Shown in pieces: positions 36,401-46,660 of a stretch of 64,000 nt of DNA; positions within the stretch are counted from its first letter, which is position 1; each line of letters begins with the position of its first letter. A model generated the notes under the pieces. That model saw only the letters and a program-made list of their open reading frames with translations. It made no database searches and had not been told where the DNA came from. Origin of the DNA: Cinnamomum chago (lineage: Eukaryota > Streptophyta > Magnoliopsida > Laurales > Lauraceae); NCBI GenBank assembly GCA_038049695.1, contig CP142457.1, positions 28,915,001 to 28,979,000 of the forward strand, in the 5' to 3' direction. The translations under genes and the position numbers were made by a program.

Positions 36401-37459
36401 AGATAAGGCACATTAAGAATCATTAGTGAAAAATCAAGATCTCTCAATATATAAAACATATAAATTTTCAAAACAACCCATTCATCCACTTGCCTTGGGT
36501 CTTCTAATCAAGAAATCAAGCCTAAACACTCTTCCAAATCCAAGCTCCAAAGCTACAAGCAAAACCCCCAAAACAAACCCTAAAATGGGTCAAACAATGA
36601 AAGACAAGGAATGAGCTCAAACCAAACTAGGAAATAGAACTTAAGGGGATGCCATTGCACAAAAAAAAAGAAAATGGGAAGGAGTCCTTACCTCTAGGGT
36701 CATGAATCAAGAAGAAGAAGCTTGAAATAGGGGCTGCCCACCTTGGTTTCCCACGAAAATTATGTCAAACGAGAGAGGAGGTGAAGGGGAAGAAGTTGCC
36801 GGAATTCCCTCGTCGGATTGGTGGCTTGGAGGCTTCATTAAAGCAAGAGAAATGGAAGAAAAAGAAGAAGGATGGCTGCTGGTACTGTACCTAGAGAGTT
36901 GCAGTCGATGGAGAGTGGAAAAATGAGGGAGAAAGAGAGGGTGGTGTTATATAATAAGTGGAGGTGTGGTCCACACTAAGTAGAACTTGCAATGAAAATT
37001 AGAGGGCTTTCCAGACCTCGGATCAAGAAACTTAAAACATGAAAAGTGTCCGTCATTAGATTATGTTTCCAACAAGATCAATATTGACATACTTCCGGGG
37101 TTGACAGAAAAGGTCAACTTTTTGGTCAAAGGGGTCAAAATAATGGAAAATTTGGGATTTCAAGGGTTAAAACATCTATTTATGGGCTTCGGGTGCGATT
37201 GACGCAGAAGGGAAATATGTTTGTCATAAAACTAGTTTTCAAAAAGTATAATTTTGGCATAGCCCTGGGACCTCGAAATTTGGGTCCAGATTCAATGTGA
37301 AAAGACCGATTTTGCCCCCAGGGCTGGAAAAACTGATTTTCGGAGCTTCAAATGGGTACGGAGTGAACACAAAAGTTGTAGAGATTAACAAACTAAGTCA
37401 AAGGAGGCTAAAACAAGAATTATTAAAATTTTTGAACAATGTCTCAATCGCGCGCAAAG
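33498..37459 (-). mobile_element. LTR A, main part (5'-most LTR of the composite)
   Basis: LTR A is split at CAAAG (37455-37459) by a solo LTR and finishes at 41553-41736; the joined length is about 4.14 kb. It has the longest minisatellite of the three (34130-34620, about six units) and a GGTTAGC array at 35610-35905. From about 35840 to 36160 it is almost identical to LTR C; just beyond that it tracks LTR B more closely, which hints at gene conversion. Confidence 0.86.
35610..35905 (-). repeat. Palindromic module array, GGTTAGC type (LTR A)
   Basis: Nearly the same modules as in LTR C, including GGCTAGCCGATAGGGGACCG near 35870. Confidence 0.72.
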
Positions 37460-40400
37460 TGTCACGCCCCCGAACCGAAACCTCGGGGGCGGGAAATGGG
37501 ATTAAGCATAAATGTATTTTACTTCTCCCAGGATCCGCGTGTGTGAAGACAACACATTCTGAATATTTTGCGGAAGCATTTGTGGCGTTGCGACCCAGAG
37601 TCCGTGGCCATCGGATTCCGTGTCGCACTCAACCTCTAGCATATAGCTATTATATCAAGAATCATATCAGACTGGAGTAAACCATCACAATAAATTACAG
37701 AGCTGACAGTAACAGGATATTACATTCCCATCTATGTTCAAGTTACAATTATCAATGTACATTAATTAAGAATCCCAAGAAAAAGGCTAATAAAAAGTCA
37801 TACAACAATAAGCTATAAACTACTACCCAAATGTGACGTAGCTCCGATGTCAAGCTCAATGTCTACATGACATAGCCGACAAAACAACCTGTAAAACATG
37901 GCTCCACAGCCAACTCAAGCACTCAACTCGGGACGAAGAAATCTGAACCTGAGTACCAAAAGTAGTGGGTCAGACACGACGGTCTGGCAGGTGGATGAAA
38001 AGATAATAATATACCGCAGAATAAAACATAAGATAAATCATGCTATTCGATCAAATGCTGCATATAATTAAACGGGTGCAAAAATCGTGGATTCGGGCAA
38101 AACATGTATTCGTTTCAAGCATGGATAAAACATGAATATCTACTAAAATGTCTGTTCATTTACATCATCCATAAGGGCATAGATATTTGATAATCGGGTG
38201 TTCGTCTAAAACATGTGTAAATATAGTGGTTTGACAAAACAAGCGTTCATTTGAGACTTAGGTAAAAACATAAGTATACAACAAACCAGGTATTCATAGC
38301 AGTCTGGCAAAACAAATGTCCATTTGAAACATATGTGAAAATACGGATATTTAACAAACCGGGTGTTCATTTAAACAGGTGTAACCAAAGAAATCTGACA
38401 AAACTAGTGTTCATTTAAACATATTTCAACGCATGGATATTTAACAAACCGGGTATCGTTTAAAACAGGTATAAACGTAGGGATCTGGCAAACAAGTGTC
38501 ATTTGAAACATATTTCAAAACATGGATATTTAACAATCGGGTAATCATTTAAAACAGGTATAAACATAGGAATCTCACAAGCCAAATGTCATTTAAAACA
38601 AAGCACGGATATTTAACAATTCGGGTATTCATTTAAAACATGTGTAATCACATAAATCTAGTAAAACCATCGATCGTTTGAAACATATGTAAAAGCATGG
38701 GTATTCGCCCAACCGGCATTCATTTAAAACATGTGCGGGTACAAGGAACAGAAGACAATATAATAATAACTGAATTTACATTGGAGAATATTAACACTTG
38801 TTTAAATAACAACTTTCATAAAGGAAACGAATCATTTATCGGAAAGCAAGTAAGCAATATAAAACCTGTCGGGTATCCAAGGAATCGGGAACTGGCAAGA
38901 TGGCAATCACAAGAAGCTAAGTCCTCTATCACCGAAGTGACAAGAGTATAACGGGACGTTGGTCTCAGTCACACAAGGTGAGGAGACTCAACGTAAATCA
39001 TATATACAATATAAATATACGGGAACGGGACCACGGTAGCGAACCGGGTATCGGGACGGGACCACGGCAATAACCGGGTATCGGGATCCAAACTGCAGCT
39101 GGCGGGACGGGAGAGGGATTTCCAAGTCGGTGGATCAAACCGACAAGGTATCCAAGCTTAGTGATGCCGACTCATAGGTCAAAACCAATCGAGACATATG
39201 CAAGCAATTCAAGTACAGTAAATAAACGGGCAAAACGGGGGTGCTCAAGGGCACACTGTCCTTTCACATCGGGCAATACATCTCGGGACAATTCACTGTT
39301 ACTAGTGTAACTTCAGTGCTTTCGGGAAAACGAGTAAATCAAGTACAATAAATAAACGGGTAAAACGGGGTGCACAAGGCACACTGTCATATCATGTGAT
39401 GCAATGCACTACGGAACAAATAACTGTTACTAGAGTAACTCCAATGCTTTCGGGAAAACAAGTCATGTGATGCAAATCTCGGGAAATGAGGTGAAACAAT
39501 GAACTATAACAATTTCGGGAAAAAGTATTAATTTCAAGATCTATTTAAGTGAATAGGGGGTCCCGTATGTCGATTATAGTCATTACTTGGTACTCCTTGA
39601 GTTTGAAGACATTCCGGGCTCCTTATGCACTTTTACTATTTTAAAATCTTAACATGAGCTTATGGGTAGTACTAGATGTTACAATAGCAAGAATCAAGAT
39701 TATAAACGGTCCATCCTAGGCATTACACTAATCCGGAAACATCGAGCAACCTATTCAGTCACCGAAAGGAATAGAATTTGCGATAACCAAGGGAAAGACT
39801 TGTGTTTAGATATAAAGAAGATATCGCGTCGCTCCATCCCGTTCAAGATTGAAATGGATTGAACTTCGATGCCACCGAACCAATCGTGAGGCGTGTCGGC
39901 TCAAGACATTCTCACACATGGTCCAAACAGTCCAGAAAGGGTAGGGGTCCCACCTAGAACCAAGGATTAGTGCCTAGATCATCACCATTCTTTCCTTTTA
40001 GTCCCCTAGTCTTAGAGACCTTAGATTAGGGCATAATTGGTCTTAACACTAAGGTATATACCCCTAGGACTCATAGAAAGCCCAAAGGTTTCCAAAAATA
40101 AACAATATCAAATTTCACTTCGGTCCGATCGATCGGCCGAAATTTCTGTACCAGCGTGACCCATGCCAGGCAGACCGCATCGCTCGAGCGAATCGAAGAG
40201 TTCGCTCGAGCGAACCCATCGGTCGAGCGGTTATTAAAATGCGTTCGAGCGACCAAGTTACTGGAAATGCCCGAATCCTTTCCTGGACAGGTCGCTCGAG
40301 CGAACTGTCCAGAAATGGGTTCCGAACCAGTTCAGCTGTCCTCTTTCTCTTCCTTTTTCCTTTCCTTTCCAACACTTAAACCATCCCATAGAACTATGAG

Positions 40401-41552
40401 CAAGAAGACTAAAATACATGTTTCCAAGACAATAATATGAGCTAAAGAGCTCCTCATTTCAAGTTCCTCCCTTTCCATTCTTTCCATTCACAACAAAGCT
40501 CAAGGTGAAGGAAACTCATTCATGTGAAATCATTTGAAACCTTGACAATATGATGCATACATTTTCCAAGCATGAACAAGAGGGAAATGAACTCATCAAT
40601 AAGCACATTTCGAAATCCATATTAATCATAGTAAAGACAACCACTAAAATCACCAAAACCCTTAATGAAACAAGATTTTTCTCACAAAACATGTTAATAA
40701 TAAAAACGATCCAATCATCCACTTGCCTTGGGTTCCAATCTCACAAACCAAGCTCCTAATCCCTTCTTAAGCTCACTTCCAAGTTGGAAGGTCCTCTAAT
40801 GGCAAGAGTAAGCTCAATGGAAGCCTTGTGATGGAGGGTTCTCTTCACAAATGATACCAATGGAAAGCTTGTAAGATGAGGAAGAAGATGATGATCTCTA
40901 TTGCTTGATTGATGAGCTCTAGGTGTGGCTTGGAGATGGAGAAGCAAGAAGAAGAGGAGAAAGCAAGAAAACCCTAGACTCAAAAGGGTTGTGCTGGAAC
41001 AATGAAAAATGGAAGAGGAAGGGGAAGGGTCTCCTTTTATAAACAAGTGAGGTTTGGGTCCCACAACTTAAAGAACTTGGGTGGCTGAAATCATCTAATT
41101 CGGGACCTCGGATGGATTCGACGAAGAAGGAAGAAATGATCGTCGAAATATCTAGTTTCCAAAAAGTATATGTTTCACGGATTTCGAGAATATCGGGTTT
41201 TGGGTACAGATTTGGTGTGAAATGACTGTTTTGCCCTCAAGGCCAAGAAATCAGGTTTTGGGTTCTCAAATGGATACGAGATCAAAATGAAAGTTGTAGG
41301 ATTCCTCAAGATGAATCTAACGGGCCAAAAACACAATACGAAACAAATCGGAAAAATCTCACAAGTAAATGCAAAGCCGAAAAGGGAACCCCCAAAGGGC
41401 CCCACAAGCTACCAAAGCACTCAAAAGCCCAAAACTAGAAGAAAACCCATTCTAGCTCACAAACTCAACCCAACAAATACTAATCCCACTAAAAGAACTA
41501 ATCCACCAATAAAACAACACTAATCCAAGAGATTAGGGGTCGGGTTCTCACA
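37460..41552 (-). mobile_element. Solo LTR nested in LTR A
   Basis: 4093 bp, TGTCACGCCCCC...GGTTCTCACA on the plus strand, flanked by perfect CAAAG repeats (37455-37459 and 41553-41557). It is a diverged member of the same LTR family, with the minisatellite expanded (38090-38700). Its palindrome array is of CTCGAG type instead of GGTTAGC. A TATA box lies on the minus strand at 41034-41041. Confidence 0.9.
40120..40310 (-). repeat. Palindromic module array, CTCGAG core
   Basis: CGCTCGAGCGAA at about 40181 and 40202, GGTCGAGCGG at 40222, GTTCGAGCGACC at 40243, and CGCTCGAGCGAAC at 40292. A different palindrome, CCGATCGATCGG, lies at 40125. The array resembles the one at 846-1066. Confidence 0.78.
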
Positions 41553-41736
41553 CAAAGTCACTAAAAGAACTCCCAAAGGGTCCCACTAATCACAAAGACA
41601 CTCAAAACTCCCCAAAACTAGTGGAAAACCATTCTAGCTCACAAACTCAACCCAACAAACGCTAATCCCACTAAAAGAAACTAATCCACAAATAAAAAAA
41701 ATACTAATCCAGGAAATTAGTGGTCGGGTTCTTACA
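41553..41736 (-). mobile_element. LTR A, terminal part
   Basis: This is the beginning of LTR A in element sense (TGTAAGAACCCGACC on the minus strand). It repeats the preceding end of the nested LTR with small differences and abuts AGTAG at 41737. Confidence 0.85.
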
Positions 41737-42124
41737 AGTAGCTCCAAACTCTTTGGTTAAGAGTCCATCATCATCATCTATCTTCTCTTAAAAACCACAT
41801 GGAATTTAAAACTGAAAATTACATAAATTCCTATATCTCAACGATGAGATTTACATTGTAATCTATTAATGAAAATAAAAGGGGCTTAGGGAAATTCATC
41901 ATGCCTTGCCCTTTCACGGGAAACCAAGGAAACAATGATGCCCTTTACAAGTTGCCCAAAATAGCCAATAATCATGAAAAAAAATAGAAACTTGTGGGGC
42001 CACATGGAGAGGACAACAACCTACAAAGTTAGTATCACATATACAATAGGGACTAGGGCTAGGAAGCTACCATCCATGATCTCATATGAACAAACCCGGA
42101 CTGCCAAAAAAAAATCCACGCACT

Positions 42125-42270
42125 GTGCGCTCGAGCGGACATGAACCCGCTTAAGCAACCACTCACAGAACCTGGGTCCACTCAAGCGGACTGGAGCCCG
42201 CTTGAACGCCCATGTGGCAGTGGCTGAGCCCGCTCGAACGAGGTCAAGATCACTTGAGCGCCCAACTTGT
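42125..42270 (-). repeat. Palindromic module array in the copia leader, CTCGAG/CTTGAG cores
   Basis: GCGCTCGAGCGGAC at about 42128, CCGCTTAAGC at 42149, ACTCAAGCGGAC at 42181, CCGCTTGAACG at 42198, CCCGCTCGAACG at 42229, and CACTTGAGCGC at 42250. The array sits about 190-330 nt downstream of the PBS, in the untranslated leader of the genomic RNA. Confidence 0.75.
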
Positions 42271-42449
42271 GGTTTTTTAGAAAACTTCGATTATGCCCGA
42301 ACTCGTCCCTTCTCATGCATACAAAAAACATCATACATGCATAAAAATATCAAAACTAATCCTCACACAACCCTAGATCCATCCATTCCACATCTCATAT
42401 ATAAACTAAATCTAGAAGACCGATCTAACGCGATGAGAATATAGGGATC

Positions 42450-42461
42450 GCACTGATACCA
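42450..42461 (-). promoter_or_regulatory. Primer binding site of the old copia element
   Basis: TGGTATCAGTGC on the minus strand, one mismatch from the initiator tRNA-Met site and two bases from the LTR end. Confidence 0.8.
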
Positions 42462-42463
42462 AT

Positions 42464-44067
42464 TGTTGGAAGTAGGTGGGCCTTGTTGATAGGTATTCAA
42501 AACTTTTGACCCACTTGATGCATGGATCAATTATCTATAAGGCCAAGAACCCAAGCCCAAGATCTAAAACCCTAATCTCATGCATTAAGACCAAACATCC
42601 ATCAAGAAGATAGATAAATAAACAACAAGCATAACTAGATATACTAATTCTAATAGATAATAGATCTATACATTTGGAGCTCGGTTGCGCTCTAATCGAG
42701 AACTTCATCTCTACGAAAACTCTTTTCGCAAACTTTGATCTCCCTTGCCTTTGTGTTCTTCCATGCTATGACCCTCTTAGAAAACTTCTAAAGGCGAATG
42801 GTGGGATCTCCAAGTAGAAGAAAACCCTAAATCGCTAGTAGGAAACCAAATGAGAGAGAGGAGGAAGAGAGAACTTGAGAGATTATTGTGTGTTGAGATC
42901 TGTAACCCTCACCTCTTATTTATAGTTTTTTGGCACACCTCCTCTTAGACCAAGATTAGAAGTCTCATTTCTATTCTTAGTAAGTATCCTACTCCTCCTT
43001 TCCTCAAGAGTTCTAATGAGATTAGTAACCTTCTCTTATTAGGGCTAGTATGGGGACCACTAGGGATTCCTTAGAATCTGGCTCCAACTAGGAATCTGGA
43101 CCCCACATCTCACATGAACTCTGGACCCCACATCTCACGTGAACTCTGGACCCACAGTTAATTGCAAATAAGTCCACTAATTAAATGCAATTGCACTCTA
43201 GCACTCTTAGGAATAATTACAAGGAGACCATAAACTTTCCAATTACTACAAGTATGCCCCTCCATTAATTATATCCATAGATCTATTGGAATAAATCTGT
43301 CCAACCAAATTGGATCCATCTCTTATTATCCTTGTGACCCAATTAATCATAGTAATCATCAGTACCATCCAATTAACTCTTAATTAAGATGAGTACGTAC
43401 TCACTAATAATAAAATCCATTAATTGGCACAAGGGGATATTTGTAAGGATAGATTCGATCTTGAGAATTATATGTTCCCACGGCCCCACTATCTCGTACC
43501 CAAGACATCGAGGTGTTGGCCTACAATTTGCCTCTCCCATTGATGACTCAAAGTAAATGTATAGTAGAAACTTAAGTCCATTAATCTCTTAAGATTAAGA
43601 GCCTATTGCTTGGGAATTATGAGAGTAGTCATTTGATCAAGAGACAAATTTGTACAAGGTGCTACTCATGGTCCTTCAGTACTTCCAATGTACTAGCACG
43701 ATGATAGAGAGTCTTACAGTCTGATGATCGAGACATATCACATCACACTATCTCATAGTGATCACAGTGCTGCAACATTATCAAATGTGATACTCAATCT
43801 CATTACTGGCTGTGAATCAATTTAAGTATAAAATTTGTGATCTATGTCTCCTTTATGTAGATCTCATCCAAACACATGGATTACATGTAATATACTTGTG
43901 GGCTTCGGTTCATCTCATGAACCATCATGTCATTTTGTATTGTTCATATGCAAACATAGAATAAAATACCATTCATCTCATGAATAAAACATGAAAATAT
44001 AAATTAATTAATGAAGTAAATCAATTTACCCGTATTATCCACTGGATTAAGGTCATATAATCTAACA
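42464..44067 (-). mobile_element. 5' LTR of the old copia element
   Basis: 1604 bp. On the minus strand it runs from TGTTAGATTATATGACC to TCCAACA and is followed by the PBS. Its body shows no long ORF. The matching 3' LTR is not in the window; the element ends inside gag near 11311. Confidence 0.83.
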
Positions 44068-45096
44068 GAGAGGACGAAGGAGAGAGGCTCGTGAAATAAC
44101 ATAATATAATCTTGGAAGATTCCTTCCAACACAAAAGGGGTGAAGGAAAAAAGTTTTCAATATTTTAGAAGGATAGGAGATAATATTTGAAGCTCTCAAG
44201 TTATCAAAACAACCCATTTTGAAAGCTATAAAGAAAACTCTCTTAAAAATAAAAGCAAATCTTGTACATTTTGTGCATCCAAACAGGCCCTAATTCATGT
44301 AATAATATTGGCATCTCTCTATCTTGGGACTGCCAGGGACTTTGGCGGGCCTCATATAAAAGGATGTGATTCTAAATGGAAAGGACGGACTTTTCCTCAT
44401 TTAGCACCATTTGATGGCAAGTTTTTGGGTTATGAAATATGGACAATTTTCTCCTCCACACTCGGCTTGGTGCCGGCTATCTCAAGACCCAATAAAATTT
44501 CTTATGCTCTTGGGTAGAATCATTAAAATCTTTATGGCGGTAAAAATGCGGATGGAACTGAAATGGGATTGATGAATGGCTTGGGTCCGGCAAAGGTGGC
44601 CCATGTATACTCCATATCTTTATTTAACCATCATTTCTCTGCTATCTTCTATCGAATATTTGATATAATCCAAGGAATCTCTTGATAACCGCCACCAATC
44701 TTCATGGCAATCCTTCCTTCTTTCGGTAGTAACATCCACAAATAGGCTAGAAGATCAAAAGACCAATACATCAAATTGACAAAAAAAAAAAAAAGTGGCC
44801 TATCAAACAACTAAGATCTACAATCAAAATATCTGAATGAGCAAAACAACAAAACCCACATTCATAAAGGGATAAATAAGTTCAATTCCGAGTTACATTA
44901 GAGAAAATGCAAATGTCATTTATTGAAACTGAAGTTCAGAAAAACACATAAAACTATCTAAAACAACTACTAACACAAATAGTCATAAAACGATATCAGT
45001 TTTTCCTGTAACTTATTTTCTTTATTCATGCGAAAAAAAAAGTAACCCATATATGATCATACCAGAGTCATGCATATCATTAGATTTTCAAGAATC
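44068..45096. other. Intergenic, with one transposon-end-like motif
   Basis: No gene was recognised; ORFs here are short and look random. At 44274-44291 the sequence TGCATCCAAACAGGCCCT resembles the terminal inverted repeat of hAT or Harbinger-type MITEs (the ending ...GGCCCTAA could include a TAA target site). No partner end was found nearby. Confidence 0.35.
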
Positions 45097-45169
45097 CTAT
45101 GCACCTTTGGAAAACTTACCATTGTGAATGCAGGCGAAGTTGACTTTCCAAAAGAAGAGGAAGAAGAAG

Positions 45170-45363
45170 AAGATGCAATAAGGAGATGCCGTCAAAGCAT
45201 CTAACCGAACATCAGCGAGTGAATCATAGTATTGCCGGCCTCTATATGCAACAAGGTCAGGATAGTATACTGGTGGAACTAATGAAATTGGCTTGGTGCA
45301 CCGAGGGAAGGTGTAACATAGATTATATATGAGTGTTTGCTGCTGACCTGATGAGAAAAACAT
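45170..45363 (-). pseudogene. Argonaute PIWI-domain C-terminal fragment
   Basis: The minus-strand frame from 45363 reads QQTLIYNLCYTFPRCTKPIS followed by LVPPVYYPDLVAYRGRQYYD. This is the conserved end of the PIWI domain of plant Argonautes, and its wording is closest to the AGO2/AGO3/AGO7 clade (from memory). Argonautes bind small RNAs for silencing. Only about 60 residues remain. Upstream coding sequence is cut off where an LTR begins at 45367, and the expected hydrophobic C-terminal end is missing; the frame runs into unrelated sequence after about 45180. A GTAAGT donor-like site is on the minus strand near 45117. It is probably a relic or captured exon. Confidence 0.75.
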
Positions 45364-45366
45364 GTT

Positions 45367-46660
45367 TGTAACACCCCGACCCTTAATCCTATATTAATTA
45401 TAATTAATTGCTTGTTGGTTAATTAAGTGTGTTTAGAGTCTTACCAAGTTGGGTTTGACACTTGGATCATGTGTGTGAAGTCTCGCATGATTTAGAGTGT
45501 TTGGGTAGAGTAGGGGGTTGGTTTGCAATTTCGAAAAGTTTTCAGGGGTTTTTATGAGATTATGAGTTTAGGTACATCGGGTAGTTCTCGGTGTTTTACG
45601 AACATTAACATTTTGTTGCGTTTCGATTCGACGAGTCGAAGGGGTCCAATTATCAACATTAGCAAACCGAAGGACTAAACTGGAATTTCCTATTAAGCCT
45701 AACTTAATGTAACCCTGCCTCAGCTCTTCATTCTCCTTTTCTCTCATTCCCTCATTCACTCATCTCCCTCATTACCTCCTTACCTTTTACAGCCACTGGA
45801 GCTCTGATGTCGCTGGTGGACACTTCCTTCTTCTTCAAACCTCCAAGACTTCACCCATCTCTTTTTCCAAGTATCTCACTCCCCACCCTTTGCTAGGTAA
45901 GCTCCCAAAGCTTTTAAACTTAGACTTTTCTTTCTCCTTGCTTAGAAATGGGAAAGATGAGCTCACCCAACCCATTTGGGGTTGAGAGGTTGTTTTACAA
46001 GTTGGAGCTCAAAAGAGGATCTTTCCTCAAATTTCTTCTTAGTTTCGTCAAAGCTCAGGCAAGTTAATATATATGTTTAATCTTTGATATGTTTGTCTTC
46101 CTTTATTTTGAGGATTGATTATGATTTAGATGTTCATATGCTCATTGGATGCCTTAGGTGTGTGAAGACATGATAATTAGGTCATATTGCTCAATGAAAT
46201 AGATTTTGGTTTTAATGGTTTGATTAGATAGAATTGTGGGTTGGAATGTAAGGGTTTTGTCCCTCTCCTATGTTGATATCAGGTTCGGGGATTTGAAATA
46301 GTTTTGGACCCATTTCACTGAAGTGACAAAACCTGGGTTTTGTTTCTGTAGTGTCAAGGGGGCCCAGTCGACCGGCCACATAGAGTCAGGTTCTGGGCAC
46401 CTAACGAAATGCACTATTCATCATTTATGTTCATAGCCTCGGGTCGAGCGGGCCTTTTTTTGGTCAACCTGGTACTCTGGGAGGATGTCGATCGAGCCTT
46501 GTTCAGGTCGATCGGGTGAACTACGGGTACCTTTTGGATTTAACCCTAACTTAGATGGAGTTAGGTGGGGCTTTGGCTACCCTTTTTGGACTCATTGGAC
46601 TATGTGTGAGGACGTTTTGAACCGATGTTCTTCACGGTTATTCCAGCCGTATTGGGACTC
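45367..46660 (+). mobile_element. LTR 5' half, TGTAACACCCCGACCC type
   Basis: It begins TGTAACACCCCGACCC, a common start of plant chromovirus LTRs, directly inside the Argonaute fragment. It has a pyrimidine-rich leader-like stretch (45720-45860) and a palindrome array (46358-46515). The 3' limit near 46660 is approximate. A likely 3' half of a similar LTR lies at 51860-52865, with about 5 kb of unrelated sequence between. Confidence 0.6.
46358..46515 (+). repeat. Palindromic module array, mixed GTCGAC/GTCGAGC/GTCGATC
   Basis: CAGTCGACCGGCC at 46366, CGGGTCGAGCGGGCC at 46441, GGTCAACCTGG at 46463, GTCGATCGAGCC at 46487, and AGGTCGATCGGG at 46505. The cores are shared with the copia LTR arrays though the LTR is of a different family. 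Confidence 0.65.

Larger units (their letters stand above)
22338..41736 (-). mobile_element. Composite LTR-I-LTR-I-LTR element, long-LTR non-autonomous (LARD-like)
   Basis: Three related LTRs (41736 to 33498, 31889 to 28078, 26454 to 22338 in element orientation) are separated by two internal regions of about 1.6 kb. Each internal region has a PBS on its upstream side and a PPT on its downstream side. The whole is flanked by AGTAG (22333-22337 and 41737-41741), so it behaves as one insertion. The LTR termini are TGTGAGAACCCGACCCC or TGTAAGAACCCGACC and GGGCGTGACA or GGGCGTGATA, resembling chromovirus (Tekay/Del) LTRs; the PBS type agrees. No gag or pol is recognisable. A tandem with a shared central LTR suggests unequal recombination between two copies. 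Confidence 0.85.
41737..42463 (-). mobile_element. Copia leader, part 3
   Basis: This is the PBS-proximal leader of the old copia element, noncoding. It joins 21836-22337 across the AGTAG insertion and holds the palindrome array at 42125-42270 and the PBS. Confidence 0.65.

Noticed and set aside
41737..42463. Leader and LTR at 41737-44067 as an element separate from the gag at 11311
   Set aside because: The strand, the PBS-leader-gag order and the clean AGTAG and TGCCT junctions fit one copia element split by two insertions; not proven, but simpler.
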